A stretch of 36,543 nt of DNA from Clostridiales bacterium (GTDB lineage Bacteria > Bacillota > Clostridia > Lachnospirales > Lachnospiraceae). How positions within the stretch are numbered: position 1 is the first letter of the stretch; each line of letters opens with the position of its first letter. Below the pieces are notes generated by a model. It searched no databases. It saw only the letters and a list, made by a program, of their open reading frames with translations, and had not been told where the DNA came from. The stretch is from contig JAQYAH010000024.1 in NCBI GenBank assembly GCA_029227635.1, forward strand, positions 1 through 36,543. The letters run 5' to 3'. Shown here in pieces: positions 31,178-36,543 of this stretch. The position numbers were made by a program, and so were the translations under genes.

Positions 31178-34023
31178 GTGTATTTGTTATTAAGAATCTT
31201 CTTCAAGTATGCTCCGGTATAAGAGTCCGGACATTCTGCTACCTCCTCCGGTGTACCTTCTGCTACCACGGTTCCCCCGAGATTTCCACCCTCGGGACCC
31301 ATATCTATAATGTAATCCGCAGTTTTTATCACATCGAGATTGTGCTCAATGACCACTACAGTGTTTCCGCTGTCCGTAAGTCGCTGAAGTATCTCCACCA
31401 GTTTGTGTACATCTGCAAAATGCAGACCTGTGGTGGGCTCATCCAGCACATAAACAGTCCGTCCGGTACTCTTACGGCTGAGCTCTGTTGCCAGCTTAAT
31501 TCTCTGTGCCTCTCCTCCTGACAGCTGAGTTGAAGGCTGGCCGAGACGAATATAGGATAATCCAACATCGTAGAGGGTCTGCAGCTTGTTCTTGATTGAA
31601 GGTATAGCCTTAAAGAATTCCAGAGCCTCCTCAACAGTCATATTCAGCACATCATAAATGCTTTTGCCTTTATATTTAACCTCAAGGGTCTCTCTGTTGT
31701 AACGCTTTCCGTGACACACTTCGCAGGGCACATAGACATCCGGCAAAAAGTGCATTTCAATCTTTATGATACCGTCTCCGGCGCAGGCCTCACAGCGCCC
31801 CCCTTTGACGTTAAAACTAAAGCGCCCCTTGCTATATCCCCTTACCTTAGCATCCGAAGTAGACGCAAACAGTGCCCTAATCATGTCAAACACCCCGGTA
31901 TAGGTAGCGGGATTAGATCTTGGGGTTCTTCCAATGGGTGACTGATCGATGGCAATCACCTTGTCCGCCTGGGATATACCTTCCACTCCGTCACATTTGC
32001 CAGGGATGATACGGGCCCGATTCAGAGTTCTGGCTAAAGTTTTGTAAAATATCTCATTGGTAAGTGAGCTTTTGCCGGAGCCGGAAACACCGGTGACACA
32101 GGTCATTACTCCCACAGGGATACTCACATCCACATTCTTCAGATTATTCTCTCTTGCACCAAGGACTTTAAACCACCCCTTTGGCGCTCGCCTTATCTCC
32201 GGCACTGGAATCACCTTTCGGCCTGCGAGATAATCTCCGGTTATGGATTCCCGGCAATTCATGATTTCCTCAGCTGTTCCTACAGCTACAACTTCTCCAC
32301 CGTGTTCTCCGGCTCCGGGACCAATATCAACAATATAATCCGCCTCGAACATAGTCTCTTCGTCATGCTCTACTACTATCAGAGAATTACCCAAATCTCT
32401 TAAGTGCCTGAGAGTTTTGAGAAGCTTTCCGTTATCTCTCTGGTGAAGTCCAATACTTGGCTCATCCAGAATATATACCACTCCTGTAAGCCCAGAACCA
32501 ATCTGTGTTGCAAGTCTGATTCTCTGAGCCTCACCTCCTGAGAGGGTACCGGTTCCTCTGGATAAAGAAAGATAACCCAGTCCCACATCCACCAAAAACT
32601 TGATTCGAGCATTGATCTCCTTGAGAATCTGCGCCCCTATCAGCCTTTGCTGGGATGTAAGTTCAAGTTCTCCCATAAAAGCTTCCAGTTTATCTACAGA
32701 CATGGCCGTTACCTGTGAGATATTCTTACCTCCCACTGTCACCGCCAAAGCACCCGGCTTAAGCCTCTCTCCGTGACAAGCTTCGCAGGGGGCAATTCTC
32801 ATGAAGGACTCATATTCCTGTTTGGAGTAGTCGGAATTTGTTTCTCTGTACCTCTGCCTGCAGTTTTTGATTACTCCCTCAAACGCAATATGATAATTGC
32901 CCTCACCTCTTGAGCTGGTGTAGTGAAAATCAACTTCCTCTCCATCAGTACCATGCATAATGATATATCTCGCCTTATCTGAAAGCTCCTCATAGGGAGT
33001 ATCCAGGTCAAAACCATATTTCTCGCCTAATGCCTTCAGGATAGAACCGGAAAAACTCTTGGGATCCCCGGCAGACTGCCATCCCATGATTGCAATTGCC
33101 CCTTTTCGGATGCTGAGGGACCTGTCTGGCACAATCAGATCCTCATCAAACTCCATGGTATACCCAAGACCATAACACTCCGGACAGGCTCCGAAGGGAT
33201 TGTTGAAAGAAAAGCTTCTGGGCTCGATCTCGTCAATACTGATTCCGCAATCCGGACAGGCAAAATTCTGGCTGAAAGTCATCTTCTCACCGTCAACCAC
33301 TTCAACTTCCATTATTCCGTCTGAGAGCTTCATTACATTCTCAATGGAATCGGTGAGTCGACCTTCAATACCAGGTCTCAATGAGATTCTGTCTACAACA
33401 ATACTGATGTTGTGCTTGAGGTTCTTCTCCAGGGAGATCTCCTCGGAGAGATCATAAAGACTTCCGTCGATCATTACCCTTACGAAACCACTCTTAGCCG
33501 CATTCTCCAGCACCTTGGCGTGAGTTCCCTTGCGCCCTCTTACCACCGGAGCCAGAAGGGAAAGCCTGGTCCTCTCGGGAAGAGACATGAGCTTATCCAC
33601 TATCTGATCCACTGTCTGTCTTGATATCACTCGTCCACATTTGGGACAATGAGGAATTCCGATTCGGGCGTAGAGAAGTCGGAAATAGTCATATATCTCT
33701 GTCACGGTTCCCACTGTAGATCTGGGATTTCGGTTGGTAGACTTCTGATCTATAGAAATTGCCGGAGACAGACCGTCAATCCTCTCCACATTCGGTTTCT
33801 CCATCTGACCCAGGAACTGACGGGCATAGGAGGACAAAGATTCCATGTATCTTCTCTGACCCTCTGCATAGATAGTGTCAAAGGCCAGAGATGATTTACC
33901 TGAGCCCGAAAGTCCGGTTATTACAACCAGTTCGTTTCTGGGAATATCTACATCTATATTCTTTAAGTTATGTTCACATGCTCCTTTGATCTTTATGAAC
34001 TTCTGTGACTTGTCCACATGCAT
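31159..34023 (-). CDS. uvrA: excinuclease ABC subunit A
   Basis: A 954-residue UvrA, normal length. It has two ABC-type ATPase modules: Walker [10 protein letters not shown] (37-45) with a second GVSGSGKSS near 645, and two LSGGEAQR signatures. Zinc-finger cysteines are visible in CPKCGR, in CPDC/CPEC and in CEAC with CEVCHGKR. UvrA finds DNA lesions and loads UvrB for nucleotide excision repair. The ATG lies three bases after the uvrB stop, with GGAGGAT about eight bases upstream. It shares the SOS-boxed promoter of uvrB. Confidence 0.98.
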   Translation of the reverse strand: MHVDKSQKFIKIKGACEHNLKNIDVDIPRNELVVITGLSGSGKSSLAFDTIYAEGQRRYMESLSSYARQFLGQMEKPNVERIDGLSPAISIDQKSTNRNPRSTVGTVTEIYDYFRLLYARIGIPHCPKCGRVISRQTVDQIVDKLMSLPERTRLSLLAPVVRGRKGTHAKVLENAAKSGFVRVMIDGSLYDLSEEISLEKNLKHNISIVVDRISLRPGIEGRLTDSIENVMKLSDGIMEVEVVDGEKMTFSQNFACPDCGISIDEIEPRSFSFNNPFGACPECYGLGYTMEFDEDLIVPDRSLSIRKGAIAIMGWQSAGDPKSFSGSILKALGEKYGFDLDTPYEELSDKARYIIMHGTDGEEVDFHYTSSRGEGNYHIAFEGVIKNCRQRYRETNSDYSKQEYESFMRIAPCEACHGERLKPGALAVTVGGKNISQVTAMSVDKLEAFMGELELTSQQRLIGAQILKEINARIKFLVDVGLGYLSLSRGTGTLSGGEAQRIRLATQIGSGLTGVVYILDEPSIGLHQRDNGKLLKTLRHLRDLGNSLIVVEHDEETMFEADYIVDIGPGAGEHGGEVVAVGTAEEIMNCRESITGDYLAGRKVIPVPEIRRAPKGWFKVLGARENNLKNVDVSIPVGVMTCVTGVSGSGKSSLTNEIFYKTLARTLNRARIIPGKCDGVEGISQADKVIAIDQSPIGRTPRSNPATYTGVFDMIRALFASTSDAKVRGYSKGRFSFNVKGGRCEACAGDGIIKIEMHFLPDVYVPCEVCHGKRYNRETLEVKYKGKSIYDVLNMTVEEALEFFKAIPSIKNKLQTLYDVGLSYIRLGQPSTQLSGGEAQRIKLATELSRKSTGRTVYVLDEPTTGLHFADVHKLVEILQRLTDSGNTVVVIEHNLDVIKTADYIIDMGPEGGNLGGTVVAEGTPEEVAECPDSYTGAYLKKILNNKYTGQACQ

Positions 34024-34026
34024 GTA

Positions 34027-36021
34027 TTATAATCCTCCGGTTACTTCAAGGAGATGCTTCTTAAGCTCCAGCATCTCGTCTCTCAATATTGCCGCATTCT
34101 CGAAATCCAGTTCCGCTGCGGCTTTGCGCATCTTCTTCTCTACCTTGGAGAGCAGCTCTTCCAGTTCTTTCTGACTCATAGACTCCGGATCCTTCTCCAG
34201 GTTCACCCGGCTCTTCGCCACTTCCTTACTTATAGCTATTAGATCCCGCACCGCTTTCTTGATGGTTGTCGGCGTGATTCCGTGTTCCTTATTATAGGCC
34301 TCCTGGAGCTTCCTTCGACGGGCTGTTTCATCTATAGCTATCCTCATGGAGTCGGTTATTGTATCTGCATACATCACCACTCTGCCCTCACTGTTTCTGG
34401 CAGCACGGCCTATAGTCTGAATAAGGGAAGATGCCGAACGCAGAAAACCTTCTTTGTCCGCATCCAGAATGGCAACAAGTGAGATCTCAGGAATATCAAG
34501 TCCCTCCCTTAAGAGGTTGATTCCCACCAGAACGTCAAAGACATCAAGACGCATGTCCCTTATTATCTCGCTTCGTTCCAAGGTGTCTATGTCCGAATGG
34601 AGATACTTGACTCTGATTCCCGCTTCTCTGAGATACTCTGTAAGATCCTCCGCCATCCTCTTCGTGAGAGTCGTAACCAGAACTTTCCCCCCTTTGGAGG
34701 TCTCGGCGTTGATCTGCGAAATCAGATCATCGACCTGCCCCATAGTCTTACGAACCTCGATTTCGGGGTCAAGAAGACCTGTGGGTCTGATCACCTGCTC
34801 TGCACGCAAAAGCTCATGGTCAGCTTCATATTGAGCCGGTGTGGCAGAGACAAATAGTATCTGATCGATCTTGGATTCAAACTCTTCAAAAGAAAGAGGT
34901 CGATTATCCTTGGCTGAAGGAAGCCTGAAACCATAATCCACCAGCGTAGACTTCCGGGATTGGTCTCCGTTGTACATACTACCGATCTGAGGGATAGTCT
35001 TGTGAGACTCATCGATTATTATCAGGAAGTCGTCTGGAAAATAATCCATAAGTGTGTGGGGAGTCTGTCCGGCCTCAAGACCTGTCAGATGTCTGGAGTA
35101 GTTCTCTATACCTGAACAAAATCCGGTCTCCCTCATCATCTCTATATCAAAATTGGTTCGCTCCTCGATCCTCTGAGCCTCCAGAAGTTTCTCCTCTTTC
35201 TTGAAAAAGGTGACTCTCTCCTCAAGCTCTTCTTCGATTCTCTCAATTGCCCTATTCATGGCATCGGGCTGGACAACATAGTGAGAAGCCGGAAAAACCG
35301 CCAGATGACCGATCTCACATCGAGGTTTCATGGTAACTACATCAAGCTCAATGATTCTGTCGATCTCGTCCCCGAAAAACTCCACCCTGTAAGCCGTGTT
35401 CTCCGCATAAGCCGGAAAGATTTCCACCACATCGCCGTGAACTCTGAAAGTACCTCGGTGAAAATCCATTTCATTTCTTGTGTACTGGATATCCACAAGT
35501 TTCCGTATCACCTCATCTCTGTCCTTGATCATGCCCGGTCGGAGTGAAATGACCATGCTCTTGTAGTCAATAGGGCTTCCAAGTCCGTAAATACAGGAGA
35601 CAGAAGACACAATTATCACATCATTGCGCTCTGAAAGTGCAGCGGTTGCCGAATGACGAAGCTTATCGATCTCATCATTGATAGCTGAATCCTTGGCAAT
35701 ATAAGTATCTGAGGAAGGTACATAGGCCTCCGGCTGATAATAATCATAGTAGGACACAAAGTATTCCACCGCATTCTCGGGGAAGAACTCCTTGAATTCC
35801 CCGTAAAGCTGGGCGGCCAAAGTCTTATTGTGGGCTATTATCAGGGTTGGTTTATTCAGACGGGCAATCACATTAGCCATTGTGAAAGTCTTGCCGGATC
35901 CCGTCACTCCAAGGAGAGTTTCACACTGATTTCCCTCCCTGAACCCCTCAACAAGAGTTTCAATCGCCTGAGGCTGATCTCCGGTTGGTTGATATTCGGA
36001 GTGTAATATGAATTTATCCAT
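34027..36021 (-). CDS. uvrB: excinuclease ABC subunit B
   Basis: A 664-residue UvrB. Walker A is GVTGSGKT (38-45), the damage-probing beta-hairpin is seen in [13 protein letters not shown], helicase motifs follow ([25 protein letters not shown]), and the C-terminal UVR motif (about 620-655) docks UvrC. The ATG at 36021 is chosen because AGGAGGAAG lies directly upstream and [18 protein letters not shown] is the family N-terminus; the frame is open 25 codons further up. It is the first gene of the uvrBA operon, behind an extended -10 promoter and a LexA/DinR box. Confidence 0.98.
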   Translation of the reverse strand: MDKFILHSEYQPTGDQPQAIETLVEGFREGNQCETLLGVTGSGKTFTMANVIARLNKPTLIIAHNKTLAAQLYGEFKEFFPENAVEYFVSYYDYYQPEAYVPSSDTYIAKDSAINDEIDKLRHSATAALSERNDVIIVSSVSCIYGLGSPIDYKSMVISLRPGMIKDRDEVIRKLVDIQYTRNEMDFHRGTFRVHGDVVEIFPAYAENTAYRVEFFGDEIDRIIELDVVTMKPRCEIGHLAVFPASHYVVQPDAMNRAIERIEEELEERVTFFKKEEKLLEAQRIEERTNFDIEMMRETGFCSGIENYSRHLTGLEAGQTPHTLMDYFPDDFLIIIDESHKTIPQIGSMYNGDQSRKSTLVDYGFRLPSAKDNRPLSFEEFESKIDQILFVSATPAQYEADHELLRAEQVIRPTGLLDPEIEVRKTMGQVDDLISQINAETSKGGKVLVTTLTKRMAEDLTEYLREAGIRVKYLHSDIDTLERSEIIRDMRLDVFDVLVGINLLREGLDIPEISLVAILDADKEGFLRSASSLIQTIGRAARNSEGRVVMYADTITDSMRIAIDETARRRKLQEAYNKEHGITPTTIKKAVRDLIAISKEVAKSRVNLEKDPESMSQKELEELLSKVEKKMRKAAAELDFENAAILRDEMLELKKHLLEVTGGL

Positions 36022-36052
36022 AATCTTCCTCCTATAATTGCTGTCTTTGTCC

Positions 36053-36061
36053 AGTATACCA
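36053..36061 (-). promoter_or_regulatory. extended -10 promoter of uvrBA
   Basis: The minus strand reads TGGTATACT (36061-36053), an extended -10 box (TG, one base, TATACT). The -35 region is T-rich and poorly matched. The uvrB ATG is 31 bases downstream. Confidence 0.6.
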
Positions 36062-36072
36062 TCTGAAAAAGA

Positions 36073-36111
36073 AAAAGCACAGAGCAAAAAGAACATTTGT
36101 TCTGTACTTTT
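36073..36111 (-). terminator. terminator-like hairpin after the epimerase gene
   Basis: On the minus strand AAAAGTACAGA (36111-36101) pairs with TCTGTGCTTTT (36083-36073) over 11 bp with one T-G pair, followed by TTCTTTTT. It lies 23 bases past the epimerase stop. The loop contains most of the SOS box. The stem is AT-rich, so strength is uncertain. Confidence 0.5.
36090..36103. promoter_or_regulatory. LexA/DinR SOS box upstream of uvrBA
   Basis: The 14-base palindrome AGAACAAATGTTCT (minus strand) matches the Firmicutes SOS core GAAC-N4-GTTC, including the purine/pyrimidine preference in the centre. It lies just upstream of the uvrB promoter, the expected place for LexA repression lifted after DNA damage. 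Confidence 0.85.
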
Positions 36112-36133
36112 AATTAAAATCCTATAAAGTTGA

Positions 36134-36543
36134 CTATCGCTGCTCCGTGATATAATCGATCAATCTCATGTAGGCCTCAGCCATCCCTACTTCAGCTCCC
36201 CAGCCAAGAGAACGGAGCTTCTCAGAAGAAAGCCTCAGGGACGTATCCGCTGCATATCCGAAAAGATTTCCTTTCGGAATATCATAGACAACCTCAATAC
36301 CTCCGTCTGCCACCTCTGCTGCAACCATGTCGGCAATCTCTCTGACTTTTCTCGTCTCCGCATCGTTACAGACATTATAAGCCTCTCCATCTTTTCCAAC
36401 AAGAAGTATAGTAAAGATTCCGGCAATGCAGTCATTGATGTAGCAAAAGTTTGACGTAGATTCACCTCTGGTATGCAGAACAATATCAGATCCTTTAATT
36501 ACACTTTTTGCAAGCTGCATAAAAAGCCTATTGTCATTCTTGG
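36134..36543 (-). CDS. NAD-dependent sugar epimerase/dehydratase, N-terminus beyond window
   Basis: The 3' 136 codons of a longer gene; the frame stays open to the window edge ([13 protein letters not shown] precedes the first visible Met at 36520). [23 protein letters not shown] and [21 protein letters not shown] match the C-terminal substrate-binding region of extended SDR enzymes such as dTDP-glucose dehydratase or UDP-glucuronate decarboxylase relatives. The catalytic YxxxK and the NAD loop would be upstream, outside the window. It makes or converts a nucleotide sugar, so glycan genes also continue on this side of uvrBA. Confidence 0.82.
   Translation of the reverse strand, partial: KNDNRLFMQLAKSVIKGSDIVLHTRGESTSNFCYINDCIAGIFTILLVGKDGEAYNVCNDAETRKVREIADMVAAEVADGGIEVVYDIPKGNLFGYAADTSLRLSSEKLRSLGWGAEVGMAEAYMRLIDYITEQR

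Noticed and set aside
31066-31521. 151-codon plus-strand frame across the mreB/uvrA junction
   Set aside because: Runs opposite two well-supported genes and the mreB promoter; no domain recognisable.
1-36543. Mobile elements, CRISPR arrays, tRNA or rRNA genes
   Set aside because: No transposase or integrase frame, no regularly spaced repeats and no tRNA-like or rRNA-like sequence was seen on reading both strands.

Overview
The window looks like a chromosomal segment of a low-GC Gram-positive anaerobe, most likely a clostridial (Lachnospiraceae-type) bacterium. The basis is gene content: a CdaA/CdaR c-di-AMP module, an HPr with both His15 and Ser46, RecD2, ComF, MreB, strong AGGAGG-type ribosome sites, a Firmicutes-type SOS box, and many TagB, LicD and GT2 cell-surface genes. 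Species is not determined. I see no rRNA, tRNA, insertion sequence, integrase or CRISPR array, and no gene-free stretch longer than about 300 bases.

Layout, low to high coordinate. (1) 1-4026, minus strand: a surface-glycan operon (GT4, IspD/TarI-like cytidylyltransferase, GT2, Wzx-type flippase cut by the window edge). (2) 4112-8860, minus: a six-gene operon of two membrane proteins of unknown function, CdaA, CdaR, an HPr and a sugar-phosphate-type nucleotidyltransferase, ending in a clear terminator. (3) 8982-15405: short units of alternating strand: DUF2142-like membrane protein plus LicD (+), TagB/TagF-like transferase (-), WbbL-like GT2 plus acyltransferase 3 (+). Two of their convergent junctions carry strong hairpins. 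(4) 15486-25759, minus: a seven-gene operon of flippase, DRE-TIM aldolase-like enzyme, tandem GT2, HAD protein, a three-part methyltransferase-like/kinase-like/cytidylyltransferase protein, LicD and GT8. (5) 25904-27010, minus: DPM1-like GT2 plus DUF2304. (6) 27108-31112, minus: mreB, recD2, comF. (7) 31159-36021, minus: uvrB-uvrA, preceded by a LexA/DinR box. (8) 36134-end: the 3' part of an NAD-dependent sugar epimerase/dehydratase.

How it fits together: apart from the housekeeping blocks, the theme is a surface polysaccharide carrying CDP-activated phospho-alcohol groups. Two LicD proteins, a TagB/TagF-like phosphopolyol transferase, a TarI/IspD-like cytidylyltransferase and a TagD/CCT-like cytidylyltransferase domain all point that way. 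The most unusual item is the 604-residue protein at 17354-19168. It joins a degenerate methyltransferase-like domain, a choline/aminoglycoside-kinase-like domain and a cytidylyltransferase, and lies two bases from a LicD gene. This resembles the LicA-LicC-LicD phosphocholine logic compressed into one polypeptide. Its substrate cannot be read from the sequence.
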